Of a stretch of DNA of 64,000 nt, positions 33,588 through 42,477 are shown one piece after another. The notes under the pieces were generated by a model. The model worked only from the letters and a program-made list of their open reading frames with translations, did not search any database and was not told the DNA's origin. This stretch comes from Nocardioides marmorisolisilvae (GTDB lineage Bacteria > Actinomycetota > Actinomycetes > Propionibacteriales > Nocardioidaceae): positions 1 through 64,000 of the forward strand of contig NZ_RJSG01000002.1 of the NCBI RefSeq assembly GCF_003725775.1, in the 5' to 3' direction. Made by a program: the position numbers and the translations under genes. Position 1 is the stretch's first letter; each line of letters opens with the position of its first letter.

Positions 33588-35846
33588 GTGGACGACGATG
33601 CCGAGATCATCGCCGAGTTCCTCGTGGAGAGCCACGAGAACCTGGACCAGCTGGACCGTGACCTGGTCGAGCTCGAGCAGCAACCGGGGAGCCGGGAGCT
33701 GCTGTCGAGCATCTTCCGCACCATCCACACGATCAAGGGGACCAGCGGCTTCCTGGCGTTCAACCGCCTCGAGGAGCTGACCCACGTCGGCGAGAACCTG
33801 CTGTCCCGTCTGCGCGACGGGGAGCGGGTCATGGACGCCGGCACCACCGAGGTGCTGCTGCGCATGGTCGACACCGTGCGCGCGCTCCTCGACAGCGTCG
33901 AGAGCACCGGCACGGACGCGGCCGATGACGTCGACGTCGAGACAGTCGTGGCGGCGCTCCGGGCCGTCCTGGAAGGTTCGTCGGAGGCCGGGGAGGGGCC
34001 TTCGGCTGAGCCGGACGAACCCGGAGCAGCCGCCACGACCATCGACGACGCGCCTCCGGCCGCCCCACCGGCCGAGGTCGTCGCCGAGGTCGTGCCCGAG
34101 GTCGTGCCGATTGAGCCCGAGCCCGTGCTGGTTGAGCCCGAGCCCGTGCTGGTTGAGCCTGTCGAAACCCCTGCTGCCGACGTACCGGCTGAGGGCGACG
34201 CTCCCGAGCACCGCGGCGTCGTGGACTCCTCGGTCCGGGTCGACGTGGACCTGCTCGACAGCCTGGTCCAGCTCGTCGGCGAGCTGGTGCTGACCCGCAA
34301 CCAGGTTCTCCAGCGCACCGAGAGCTCGGAGGACGTCGAGCTGGTCCGTGCTTCCCAGCGCCTCGACCTGGTTGCCAGCGAGCTGCAGGAGGGGATCATG
34401 AAGACCCGCATGCAGCCGATCGGCCAGGTCTGGTCGAAGATGCCGCGCATCGTCCGCGACCTCGCCCACCAGCTCGGTCGCGACGTCGACCTGCAGATGG
34501 AGGGTCACGAGACCGAGCTCGACCGCTCGTTGCTCGAGGCGCTCAAGGGCCCGCTGACCCACCTGGTCCGCAACGCCCTGGACCACGGCATCGAGACTCC
34601 CGCCGTCCGCACCGCCGCCGGCAAGGACCCGAAGGGCCGGCTGCTGCTGCGCTCCTTCCACGAGTCCGGCCAGGTGGTCGTGGAGATCAGCGACGACGGC
34701 AAGGGCATTGACCCCGACACCATCGCCCGGGTCGCGATCGAGCGCGGGGTCATCACCCGCGACCAGGCGGCCCGGATGGAGACCCGGGAGATCATCAACC
34801 TGATCTTCCGGCCCGGCTTCTCCACCGCAGCCGAGGTCACCAACGTCTCCGGCCGGGGCGTCGGCATGGACGTGGTGCGCACCAACATCGAGCGCATCGG
34901 CGGCACCGTCGACATGCAGAGCCAGGTCGGGCTCGGTACGACCTGCCGCGTGCGGATCCCGCTGACCCTCGCGATCATCCCGGCGCTGGTCGTCGGGGAG
35001 GGCGAGGAGCGCTACGCGATCCCGCAGGCCAACCTCGTCGAGCTGGTCCGTCTCGAGGGCGAGGACCTGGCCAACAACGTCGAGGAGCTCGCCGGTGCGC
35101 CGCTGCTGCGGTTGCGGGGTCACCTGCTGCCGCTGATCTCGATGGCCGAGGTGCTCGGTCGTCCGCGTCCGGACGCCTCCGCGCTGACCGTGGTCGTGGT
35201 CCAGGCCGACGACCTGCGCTTCGGCATCTGCGTCGACGAGGTGCACGACACCCAGGAGATCGTGGTCAAGCCGATCGGTCGCCAGCTCAAGGCGCTCCCG
35301 ACGTACGCCGGGGCGACCATCATGGGCGACGGCCGGGTCGCGCTGATCCTGGACGTGCCGGGCATCGCTCACGCGCACGCCCTGGCCCAGAACGTCGCGC
35401 CGACGACGCGGGACAACCGCGCCGCGATCGACGAGGACAGCACCGCGCTGCTGGTGCTCGAGGTCGCGGGCGGGCGACGCGCCGCGCTGCCGCTGCGCGA
35501 GGTCTCCCGGCTCGAGGAGTTCCCGACCGACCGGATCGAGCGCTCGGGTCGTGCCGAGGCGGTCCAGTACCGCGACGGCATCCTGCCGCTGGTGCGGCTG
35601 GCCGGCGCGATCGGGCTGAGCGAGGGATCGAGCGAGGACGAGCAGGTCTCCGTGGTGGTGCACGAGTCCGGCGGCAGCCGGGTCGGCATCGTCATCGACC
35701 GGGTGCTCGACGTGGTCGAGACGACCGTCGTGTGCAGCGACGTCGGCCGCCGTGCCGGCGTCCTGGGCTCGGCCGTGATCCAGGACCGGGTGACCGACCT
35801 GGTCGACCTGGACGCCGTGGTGGCGCTGTCGGGAGTGGGTGCGTGA
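33588..35846 (+). CDS. cheA: Chemotaxis histidine kinase CheA
   Basis: A 752-residue CheA. The Hpt domain comes first, with phospho-His 47 in IFRTIHTIKGTSGF. No CheY/CheB-binding P2 domain is recognisable; instead there is an acidic Pro-rich linker (EPEPVLVEP...). The dimerisation helices (VDLLDSLVQLVGELVLTRNQ), the HATPase (N box VRNALDHGIE, G1 DDGKGID, G2 GRGVGMDVV) and two CheW-like domains (about residues 450-595 and 605-750) follow. The second CheW-like domain is unusual. GTG 33588 follows GAGGGAGGG. A 19-bp dispersed repeat is embedded in the linker. Stop overlaps cheW. Confidence 0.93.
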   Translation: MDDDAEIIAEFLVESHENLDQLDRDLVELEQQPGSRELLSSIFRTIHTIKGTSGFLAFNRLEELTHVGENLLSRLRDGERVMDAGTTEVLLRMVDTVRALLDSVESTGTDAADDVDVETVVAALRAVLEGSSEAGEGPSAEPDEPGAAATTIDDAPPAAPPAEVVAEVVPEVVPIEPEPVLVEPEPVLVEPVETPAADVPAEGDAPEHRGVVDSSVRVDVDLLDSLVQLVGELVLTRNQVLQRTESSEDVELVRASQRLDLVASELQEGIMKTRMQPIGQVWSKMPRIVRDLAHQLGRDVDLQMEGHETELDRSLLEALKGPLTHLVRNALDHGIETPAVRTAAGKDPKGRLLLRSFHESGQVVVEISDDGKGIDPDTIARVAIERGVITRDQAARMETREIINLIFRPGFSTAAEVTNVSGRGVGMDVVRTNIERIGGTVDMQSQVGLGTTCRVRIPLTLAIIPALVVGEGEERYAIPQANLVELVRLEGEDLANNVEELAGAPLLRLRGHLLPLISMAEVLGRPRPDASALTVVVVQADDLRFGICVDEVHDTQEIVVKPIGRQLKALPTYAGATIMGDGRVALILDVPGIAHAHALAQNVAPTTRDNRAAIDEDSTALLVLEVAGGRRAALPLREVSRLEEFPTDRIERSGRAEAVQYRDGILPLVRLAGAIGLSEGSSEDEQVSVVVHESGGSRVGIVIDRVLDVVETTVVCSDVGRRAGVLGSAVIQDRVTDLVDLDAVVALSGVGA
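34128..34169 (+). repeat. In-frame dispersed repeat inside cheA linker
   Basis: Two 21-bp tandem units (GGTTGAGCCCGAGCCCGTGCT) are followed by an exact GGTTGAGCCTGTCGAAACC copy at 34151-34169, the same sequence as at 8522-8540. It is translated as VEPVET in the linker. Confidence 0.75.
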
Positions 35847-36304
35847 TGGGCGAGCAGTCGCAGTACTGCACCTTCTGGGTGGACGGTCTCTTCTTCGGGG
35901 TGGGCGTCGAGTGCGTCCAGGAGGTCCTCCGCTACCAGCAGCTGACCGCGGTCCCGTCCGCTCCTGAGGCGATCCAGGGCCTGATCAACCTGCGCGGGCA
36001 GATCGTGACCGCGCTCGACCTGCGCTGCCGGCTGGGGCTCCCGCCCCGGGCCGACGACGCCCTTCCCATGAACGTGATCGTCCGCAGCCGCGGCGAGGTG
36101 GTCAGCCTCCTCGTCGACGACATCGGGGACGTGATCGACACCAGCGGGCTCGAGCTCGAGCCCGCTCCCGCCAACGTGCCGTCAGTCGTGCAGGACGTGG
36201 TCCACGGGGTGCTCGCGCTCCCGGACTCGATCCTGCTCGTCCTCGACGCCGATCGTGCAGCCGACGTCTCGGTTGTGCCCGAAACCACCGGAGGAACCCC
36301 ATGA
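35846..36304 (+). CDS. cheW: Chemotaxis adaptor CheW
   Basis: A 152-residue Che[60 protein letters not shown] carries the receptor- and kinase-binding surfaces, with [16 protein letters not shown] at the end of the second subdomain. It couples the receptor to CheA. The ATG overlaps the cheA TGA and its stop overlaps the receptor ATG, so cheA, cheW and the receptor are translated as one coupled unit. Confidence 0.92.
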   Translation: MGEQSQYCTFWVDGLFFGVGVECVQEVLRYQQLTAVPSAPEAIQGLINLRGQIVTALDLRCRLGLPPRADDALPMNVIVRSRGEVVSLLVDDIGDVIDTSGLELEPAPANVPSVVQDVVHGVLALPDSILLVLDADRAADVSVVPETTGGTP

Positions 36305-39225
36305 CAGAGCTCGACACCGCCCCGGTCAACGGGTCGGCGGCAGGACGTTCGCGCAAAACCACGCGCAGCACCGAGGCGGCCACGTTCTCGCTGGCCGACG
36401 CTGCGCCGACCAACCTGATGGCGACCGATCTCGACTACGTGATCAGCTACCTCAACCCGGCCTCGCGCAACGCGCTGGTCGCCCTCGAGGCCCACCTGCC
36501 GGTCGCTGCTGCGGACGTGCTGCACTCCAGCCTGGAGGTCCTGGACCCGTCCTTCGACTTCGAGGCCGAGCTCCCGCACCGCTCCCGGCTGACCTTCGGC
36601 CCTGAGCTGGTCGACCTCCTCGTCACCGAGATGCACGACGCCGACGGCAACCGCACCGGCGCCATGGTCACCTGGGAGGTCGTCACCGAGCGGGTCCAGG
36701 CCGAGCGCGACTCGGTCGAGGCCGCTGCCGACTCCGCCGCGGTCAACAACGTGCTGACCCGCCTGACCGGCACCAGCACCGTCGACGAGGCCGTGCAGAC
36801 CGCCCTGGACACCGTGCGCAACGACTTCGGCTGGGCCTACGGCTCGTTCTGGAAGGTCGACGAGTCCGACCGCGAGCTGAAGTTCGCCCTGGAGTCGGGC
36901 GACGCCGGCGAGGAGTTCCGCGCCGTCACGCTGGCCGCCTCGTTCGCCGAGGGCGTCGGCCTGTCCGGTCGTGCGTGGAAGACCCGGGACCTGTACTTCA
37001 CCCAGGACATCGGCGAGATGACCGACTGCGTGCGTGCCCCTGTTGCGCAGAAGGTCGGCGTGAAGTCAGGCGTGTGCTTCCCGATCATCGTGGCCGGCGA
37101 GGTCGTCGGCACGATGGACTTCTTCGCCACCGAGACCCTGCACCCGAGCGAGCAGCGCCTCGACGCCCTGCGCAACGTCGGCCGCCTGGTCTCCCAGGCG
37201 ATCGAGCGAGTGCAGAAGGAGGCGGCGAACCGCGAGTCCGCCGCCGACACCGCTGCGGTCAACAACGTGCTGGCCAGCCTGACCTCGGCCACCACCGTCG
37301 ACGAGGCCGTGCGGACCGCGCTCGACACCGTCCGCAACGACTTCGCCTGGGCCTACGGCTCCTTCTGGAAGGTCGACGAGTCCGACCGGAAGCTGAAGTT
37401 CGTGCTCGAGTCGGGCGACGCGGGCGAGGAGTTCCGCAAGGTCACCCTGGCCGCCTCGTTCGCCGAGGGCGTCGGCCTCTCGGGCCGGGCCTGGAAGACC
37501 CGCGACCTGTACTTCACCCAGGACATCGGTGAGATGACCGACTGCGTGCGAGCTCCGGTCGCGCAGAAGGTCGGAGTGAAGTCCGGGGTCTGCTTCCCGA
37601 TCATCGTGGCCGGCGAAGTCATCGGCACGATGGACTTCTTCGCCACCGAGACGCTGCACCCGAGCGAGCAGCGCCTCGACGCGCTGCGCAACGTCGGTCG
37701 TCTGGTGAGCCAGGCGATCACCCGGGTGCAGAAGGAGGCGGCAGACCGTGAGGCAGCCGCCGACACCTCGGCGGTCAACAACGTGCTGTCCTCGCTCAGC
37801 TCGGCGACCTCGGTCGACGAGGCCGTGCAGCTCGCGCTGGACACCGTGCGCAACGACTTCGGGTGGGCCTACGGCTCGTTCTGGAAGATCGACCCGGCCG
37901 ACGAGAAGCTCAAGTTCGTCCAGGAGTCCGGCGACGCCGGTCCGGAGTTCCGCAAGGTGACCCTGGAGGCGTCCTTCGCCAAGGGTGTGGGCCTCTCCGG
38001 TCGCACCTGGGCCAGCGCCGACCTGTACTTCACCCAGGACATCGGCGAGATGACCGACTGCGTCCGGGCGCCCGTCGCCCAGGCCGTCGGCGTGAAGTCG
38101 GGCGTCTGCTTCCCGATCACGGTCGCGGGCGAGGTCGTCGGCACGATGGACTTCTTCGCCACCGAGACCCTGCACCCGAGCGAGCAGCGCCTCGACGCCC
38201 TGCGCAACGTGGGCCGGCTCGTCTCCCAGGCCGTGCAGCGCCTGGAGAAGGAGAACGCCGACCGCGAGGCCGCTGCCGACCTGGCCCGCAAGGTGGACCT
38301 GGTCCTCGGAGTGGTGCGCAGCGCCGCCGAGGGTGACCTGACCCGCGAGATCCCGGTCGCCGGTGACGACGCCATCGGCCAGCTCGCGGCCGGCCTCGGC
38401 TCGCTGCTGGAGACCCTGCGCGGGTCGATGACCAACATCGGGTCCACCGCGGACACGCTGGCGGTCGCCTCCGAGCAGCTGACGATCCTGGCCCAGGGCA
38501 TGGGCGACGGTGCGACCGTCACCTCCGACCGGGCGGCCAGTGCCTCCGGTGCCTCGGTCCAGGTCTCGGCGAGCATCCAGACGGTCGCCACCGCGGCCGA
38601 GGAGATGACCGCGAGCATCCGCGAGATCGCCAAGAACGCCACCGAGGCGGCCACCGTGGCCACCGGCGCGGTCAGCGTGGCCAGCTCGGCCCAGGGCACC
38701 GTCGCCAGCCTCGGCGAGTCCTCGGCGGAGATCGGCCAGGTCATCAAGGTGATCACCTCGATCGCCCAGCAGACCAACCTGCTCGCGCTCAACGCCACCA
38801 TCGAGGCGGCACGGGCCGGCGACGCCGGCAAGGGCTTCGCCGTGGTCGCGAACGAGGTCAAGGAGCTGGCCAAGGAGACCGCTCGGGCGACCGAGGACAT
38901 CGGTCAGAAGATCGAGGCGATCCAGGCCGACACCCAGGGTGCGGTCTCGGCGATCGCGGAGATCTCCGAGGTCATCGGCCGGATCAACGACATCCAGACC
39001 ACGATCGCCTCGGCGGTCGAGGAGCAGACGGCCACCACCAACGAGATCGCTCGCAGCGTGACCGAGGCGGCCGCCGGAGCCAACGGCATCGCCGAGGACG
39101 TCACCCAGGTGGCGAGCGCTGCCGAGGACACCCGCCAGGGCGCTCAGAACACCCTGCAGTCCGCGACCGACCTCTCCGGCATGGCCTCCGAGCTCAAGGG
39201 CCTGGTGGAGAAGTTCACCGTCTAG
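36301..39225 (+). CDS. Soluble methyl-accepting receptor with three tandem GAF modules
   Basis: The 974-residue protein has no membrane segment, so the receptor is cytosolic. Residues 1-139 contain a PAS-like segment ([19 protein letters not shown]). Three modules of exactly 172 residues follow (residues 140-655), each a GAF domain. Each has [11 protein letters not shown] and SGVCFPI with two conserved cysteines (243/259, 415/431, 587/603). A HAMP-like segment ([32 protein letters not shown]) and a classical signalling domain ([39 protein letters not shown]) end it. No C-terminal CheR-tethering pentapeptide is present. Coupled by overlap to cheW, it is the obvious receptor of this CheA. Confidence 0.93.
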   Translation: MTELDTAPVNGSAAGRSRKTTRSTEAATFSLADAAPTNLMATDLDYVISYLNPASRNALVALEAHLPVAAADVLHSSLEVLDPSFDFEAELPHRSRLTFGPELVDLLVTEMHDADGNRTGAMVTWEVVTERVQAERDSVEAAADSAAVNNVLTRLTGTSTVDEAVQTALDTVRNDFGWAYGSFWKVDESDRELKFALESGDAGEEFRAVTLAASFAEGVGLSGRAWKTRDLYFTQDIGEMTDCVRAPVAQKVGVKSGVCFPIIVAGEVVGTMDFFATETLHPSEQRLDALRNVGRLVSQAIERVQKEAANRESAADTAAVNNVLASLTSATTVDEAVRTALDTVRNDFAWAYGSFWKVDESDRKLKFVLESGDAGEEFRKVTLAASFAEGVGLSGRAWKTRDLYFTQDIGEMTDCVRAPVAQKVGVKSGVCFPIIVAGEVIGTMDFFATETLHPSEQRLDALRNVGRLVSQAITRVQKEAADREAAADTSAVNNVLSSLSSATSVDEAVQLALDTVRNDFGWAYGSFWKIDPADEKLKFVQESGDAGPEFRKVTLEASFAKGVGLSGRTWASADLYFTQDIGEMTDCVRAPVAQAVGVKSGVCFPITVAGEVVGTMDFFATETLHPSEQRLDALRNVGRLVSQAVQRLEKENADREAAADLARKVDLVLGVVRSAAEGDLTREIPVAGDDAIGQLAAGLGSLLETLRGSMTNIGSTADTLAVASEQLTILAQGMGDGATVTSDRAASASGASVQVSASIQTVATAAEEMTASIREIAKNATEAATVATGAVSVASSAQGTVASLGESSAEIGQVIKVITSIAQQTNLLALNATIEAARAGDAGKGFAVVANEVKELAKETARATEDIGQKIEAIQADTQGAVSAIAEISEVIGRINDIQTTIASAVEEQTATTNEIARSVTEAAAGANGIAEDVTQVASAAEDTRQGAQNTLQSATDLSGMASELKGLVEKFTV
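36718..38265 (+). repeat. Three 516-bp tandem repeats encoding GAF modules
   Basis: Units begin at the GAG codons 36718, 37234 and 37750. The period is exactly 516 bp, in frame, and long stretches differ only at synonymous sites; the second half of each unit (GAGATGACCGACTGCGTG onward) is nearly identical. Confidence 0.9.
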
Positions 39226-39246
39226 GGAACTCGGACGGACGAACGA

Positions 39247-39286
39247 CGAAGCCCCGGAGCGGTCACCGAACGCTCCGGGGCTTTCG
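39247..39286 (+). terminator. Terminator of the chemotaxis operon
   Basis: AAGCCCCGGAGCG pairs perfectly with CGCTCCGGGGCTT around a 9-nt loop, followed by TCGTCT, 22 bp after the receptor stop. Confidence 0.85.
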
Positions 39287-39296
39287 TCTGCCTCGG

Positions 39297-39334
39297 TGGT
39301 TGAGGCTCGCGCTAGAGCGCTCGCGCCTCAACCA
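39297..39334. repeat. Palindromic repeat after the response-regulator gene
   Basis: TGGTTGAGGC and GCCTCAACCA are inverted arms with an inner GCGCT/AGCGC stem. On the minus strand it lies just 3' of the regulator stop. Confidence 0.7.
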
Positions 39335-39337
39335 GCG

Positions 39338-39979
39338 TTATCGCGGCAGCAGGCGGCTGGCCAGCAGAGCGGCCTGGGTACGACGCTGTACACCGAGCGT
39401 CGCGAGGATCCGGGTGACGTGGTTCTTCACGGTCTTCTCGGCCAGGTAGAGCTGGAGGCCGATCTCCCGGTTGGTCAGACCCTCGGCGAGAAGGCCGAGG
39501 ATCCGCAGCTGCTGCTCGGTCAGGCCGGAGAGCTCCTCGGGCCCGGTGTTGGACTGCTCGATCCAGTGGATCACCCGGCGTGCCATCACCGGGTCGATCA
39601 GCGACTGGCCGGAGGCGACGGTGCGGACCGCACTGAGCAGCGAGTCGCCCTCGACCTCCTTGAGCACGTAGCCGGCGGCTCCGGCGCGGATGGCCGCGAC
39701 GATGGCTTCCTCGTCGTCGTAGCTGGTCAGGATCAGGCTGCGCACGGTCGGCGCGAGCGACTTCAGCGTCGCGCACAGGTCGATGCCGGAGCCGTCGGGA
39801 AGGCGGGCGTCGAGGACCGCCACGTCCGGGCTCAGGTCCGGGATCATCCGGGTGGCCTCGGCGATGGTGCTGGCCTCGCCGACCACGGTGACGTCCCCGT
39901 CGGACTCCAGGAGCGCGCGTACGCCGCGACGCACGATGTCGTGGTCGTCGAGGAGGAAGACGCGCAGGGGGGTGGTCAC
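39338..39979 (-). CDS. Orphan NarL/LuxR-type response regulator
   Basis: A 213-residue regulator. The receiver domain has LLDDHDIVRRG, phospho-Asp in VAVLDARLPDG and the conserved Lys in YVLKEVEGD. The LuxR-type HTH is LTEQQLRILGLLAEGLTNREIGLQLYLAEKTVKNHVTRIL. It resembles the DevR/NarL group. GTG 39979 is preferred because TTPLRVFLLDD begins the family core. No histidine kinase lies nearby, so its signal source is unknown. The nearest kinase is CheA, which lacks a visible CheY in this window. Confidence 0.9.
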   Translation of the reverse strand: MTTPLRVFLLDDHDIVRRGVRALLESDGDVTVVGEASTIAEATRMIPDLSPDVAVLDARLPDGSGIDLCATLKSLAPTVRSLILTSYDDEEAIVAAIRAGAAGYVLKEVEGDSLLSAVRTVASGQSLIDPVMARRVIHWIEQSNTGPEELSGLTEQQLRILGLLAEGLTNREIGLQLYLAEKTVKNHVTRILATLGVQRRTQAALLASRLLPR

Positions 39980-40042
39980 GACACCATTTCTATCGCCCCG
40001 AATGCCCTCTTCGCAGCATATGTCTGGATAGAACCCCGAAAA

Positions 40043-40080
40043 CGGGCAAACGGTATAGACCGGGATCGGGCAAAGATCCC
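40043..40080. promoter_or_regulatory. Candidate regulator sites in the divergent region
   Basis: CGGGCAAA occurs at 40043 and 40067 (24 bp apart), and GGGATC/GATCCC form an inverted repeat at 40062-40080. The region between the regulator (39979) and the gene at 40162 (182 bp) holds these sites and no gene. Confidence 0.35.
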
Positions 40081-40161
40081 CAAATAGGGCGTAACCAGAC
40101 ACAATCGGAGTCGTTGAACATCCTGAAGTCGCCAACCCGGGCGACACAGGGGAGGGCGATC

Positions 40162-40542
40162 ATGGAACTCATCGAAACCGAGCTGTCGGACTTCACCCGA
40201 CGGAGCCGGTCGCTGGTCGTGATGCACGACGAGACCGGCCTGGCCCGTGGCCTCGAGTACGGCGAGCGCGTCCTGGTCCTCTCCGGCGGGGAGTACCGCA
40301 CCGCGGTCGTCGCCGACATCGACTTCGAGCTCTCCGACACCCGCTACCGGCTCATCCTCGGGGGTCGCGTCCCGGCCGACATGGCCGAGGCCCGCCTCAT
40401 CGGCGAGATCGACGCCCGCCCGCGCGGCGGGGCCAACGGCCCGGTCTCGGTGCACGACATCGCGGACATGCTGGCCCGCTCCGGTGCCGCCCACCGGATC
40501 CCGGTGCAGCGACGGGTGGCGCAGCGACTTCTCGACCGGTGA
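40162..40542 (+). CDS. Hypothetical small protein divergent from the orphan regulator
   Basis: A 126-residue protein with no signal peptide or cysteine. MELIETELSDFTRRSRSLVVMHDETGLARGLEYGERVLVLSGGEYRTAVVADIDFELSDTRYRLILGG suggests a beta-barrel-like fold with no recognisable family, possibly a small RNA- or nucleotide-binding domain. ATG 40162 follows GGGAGGG. It ends 12 bp before ideR. Function unknown; placement next to the regulator makes it a plausible target gene. Confidence 0.6.
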   Translation: MELIETELSDFTRRSRSLVVMHDETGLARGLEYGERVLVLSGGEYRTAVVADIDFELSDTRYRLILGGRVPADMAEARLIGEIDARPRGGANGPVSVHDIADMLARSGAAHRIPVQRRVAQRLLDR

Positions 40543-40554
40543 CACAATGATCAG

Positions 40555-41247
40555 GTGAGTGACCTGATCGACACCACCGAGATGTACCTCCGCACGATCT
40601 TCGAGCTCGTCGAGGAGGGCATCGTCCCGCTGCGTGCGCGCATCGCCGAGCGCCTGCACCAGAGCGGACCGACGGTGAGCCAGACCGTGGCGCGGATGGA
40701 GCGCGACGGCCTGCTGACCGTCGAGGGCGACCGGCACCTCGAGCTGACTCCGGCCGGCATGGAGGCCGCCACCCGGGTCATGCGCAAGCACCGGCTGGCC
40801 GAGCGGCTGCTGGTCGACGTGATCGGCCTGGACTGGGAGCTCGTCCACGAAGAGGCCTGCCGCTGGGAGCACGTGATGAGCGAGGACGTCGAGCGACGTC
40901 TGCTCGAGCTGCTCGACCACCCGACCGAGTCGCCGTACGGGAACCCGATCCCGGGTCTGGGTGAGCTCGGCGAGGACCACACCGGCGAGGAGTTCATGGA
41001 CGGCGTCAGCCCGCTGGCCGACGTCGCCGGTGCCGAGACGGCCCGGGTCCAGGTGCGCCGGATCTCCGAGGAGATGCAGAAGGACGCCACCCTGATGTCG
41101 GTGCTGCGCCGCGTCGGCGCCCAGCCGGGTGAGTCGGTGGCCGCGGTCGCGACGGCCGAGGGCGTCATGCTCGGCAGCGGTGGCGAGCAGGCCGAGATCC
41201 TCGACGAGGCCGCTCAGCACATCTTCGTCACGCTTCAGCGCGCGTAG
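40555..41247 (+). CDS. ideR: Iron-dependent repressor IdeR (DtxR family)
   Basis: A 230-residue DtxR-family regulator. The winged-helix region is VDTTEMYLRTIF-type (here LIDTTEMYLRTIFELVEEGIVPLRARIAERLHQSGPTVSQTVARMERDGLL), the metal site region is EEACRWEHVMSEDVERRLLELL, and an SH3-like tail follows (QPGESVAAVATAEGVMLG). This is very close to mycobacterial IdeR, which represses iron uptake when iron-loaded. GTG start. It is the probable regulator of the efeUOB operon 10 kb away. Confidence 0.92.
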   Translation: MSDLIDTTEMYLRTIFELVEEGIVPLRARIAERLHQSGPTVSQTVARMERDGLLTVEGDRHLELTPAGMEAATRVMRKHRLAERLLVDVIGLDWELVHEEACRWEHVMSEDVERRLLELLDHPTESPYGNPIPGLGELGEDHTGEEFMDGVSPLADVAGAETARVQVRRISEEMQKDATLMSVLRRVGAQPGESVAAVATAEGVMLGSGGEQAEILDEAAQHIFVTLQRA

Positions 41248-41504
41248 CGAATCTCCGCCCGGGCGCGAGCCTTGGCAGCCTCGACCTCGCGGTCCTTCGG
41301 GGGCGCGGTCGTGGTCAGGTGCTCGAGCAGGTGCCGGGTCACGTGCGCGATCTCGAGCACGGCCTCGTCGAACGCAGCCTGGTTGGCCTGCGACGGCTTC
41401 GTCGACCCGCTGATCTTGCGGACGTACTGGAGAGCGGCGGCGTGCACCTCGTCCTTGGTGGCCGGGGGCTCGAAGTTGTGGAGGGTACGGATGTTGCGGC
41501 ACAT
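41235..41504 (-). CDS. DUF2277 family protein
   Basis: An 89-residue protein: MCRNIRTLHNFEPPATKDEVHAAALQYVRKISG is the DUF2277 signature, and the rest is a small helical bundle ending in Arg-rich residues. Function unknown. Its 3' end overlaps the ideR stop by 13 bp in antisense. ATG 41504 chosen to give the family N-terminus. Confidence 0.82.
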   Translation of the reverse strand: MCRNIRTLHNFEPPATKDEVHAAALQYVRKISGSTKPSQANQAAFDEAVLEIAHVTRHLLEHLTTTAPPKDREVEAAKARARAEIRYAR

Positions 41505-41515
41505 GCCTTCACCGT

Positions 41516-41533
41516 ACGTCGCAGCGGCGACGT
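41516..41533 (-). terminator. Hairpin after the sugar kinase operon
   Basis: ACGTCGC and GCGACGT form a perfect 7-bp stem with an AGCG loop, between the kinase stop and DUF2277. Confidence 0.4.
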
Positions 41534-41541
41534 GCCGCAGG

Positions 41542-42477
41542 TCAGTTGCGCGGAGCGCTCGCCGCGAACGCCCGGACGCTCTCGAGGTCGTAGTCGCCGT
41601 GGTCGGTGCCGACGCCCTGGGCCACCTGGGCCGCCGCGGCGCACCCGAGCTCGGCCGCACCGCGCAGGTCCAGGCCGAGGGAGATGCCGCGCAGGAAGCC
41701 CGCTGAGAACGCATCGCCGCAGCCGGTGGTGTCGACGGGCTCGATGGCGAACGCCGGCACCTCGATGACCTCGTCGGCCGTGACCACCAGCGCGCCCTTG
41801 GCGCCCTGGGTGACGGCGACGCAGCCGACGCCGAGGGCGACCAGCGCCTTGGCGCCGGCCTCCAGCGAGGTCTCGCCGGTGAAGCCGAGCACCTGCTCGT
41901 CGTTGGGCAGCAGGTAGTCGGTGTGGGCGAAGCAGTCGCTGATCCAGGCGAGCAGGTCCGGGTCGCCCGGAGCCAGTACGTCGACCGAGGTGCTGGCGCC
42001 GCGGGACTTCGCGTCGGCGAGCAGCTCGCCGGCCGCCGGGCCGCCGAGGAACTCAGGGCCGCCGAGGTGCACGTGGTCGAGGCCCTCGATGCTGCCGAGG
42101 TCGATGTGCTCGAGGGTGAGCGCGCCGTTCGCGCCGATGCAGTGCCAGGCGGGCCGGTCGCCGTTGGGCCGCACCGGGATCACGCTGGCCGAGGTCTGCA
42201 CGTCGGGAAGCCGGACGATGCGCGTGGTGTCGATGCCCTCGCGGCCGAGCAGGGCGAGCAGGGTGTCGCCGATCGGGTCGTGACCCACCGCGCCGATGCT
42301 GTGCACCGCGGCGCCGAGGCGCTGGAGCACCAGGCCGGTGCCACCGGCGGTGCCCGCCGCTGACATCCGGATGGTGTCGACCAGTGCACCGTCCGAGGCC
42401 TCCGGGATCGACTCCACCCGAAGGGCGTGGGTGTCGAGGACGTGCACGCCGACGGCGGCGATCGTCTGCTGGGTCAT
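41542..42477 (-). CDS. PfkB-family carbohydrate kinase
   Basis: A 311-residue ribokinase-family enzyme: a small lid region with AAGTAGGTGLVLQRLGA near residue 40, and the C-terminal PfkB signature DTTGCGDAFSAGFLRGI near residue 255, in which the Asp of GCGDAF is the catalytic base. The substrate is not evident. The ATG overlaps the stop of the class II aldolase by one base, so it is coupled to aldolase and TetR. The kinase would phosphorylate the sugar that the aldolase splits. Confidence 0.88.
   Translation of the reverse strand: MTQQTIAAVGVHVLDTHALRVESIPEASDGALVDTIRMSAAGTAGGTGLVLQRLGAAVHSIGAVGHDPIGDTLLALLGREGIDTTRIVRLPDVQTSASVIPVRPNGDRPAWHCIGANGALTLEHIDLGSIEGLDHVHLGGPEFLGGPAAGELLADAKSRGASTSVDVLAPGDPDLLAWISDCFAHTDYLLPNDEQVLGFTGETSLEAGAKALVALGVGCVAVTQGAKGALVVTADEVIEVPAFAIEPVDTTGCGDAFSAGFLRGISLGLDLRGAAELGCAAAAQVAQGVGTDHGDYDLESVRAFAASAPRN

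Noticed and set aside
39338-39979. CheY of the chemotaxis operon
   Set aside because: It has a C-terminal LuxR-type HTH and is on the opposite strand after a terminator, so it is a transcription regulator rather than a motor-binding CheY.
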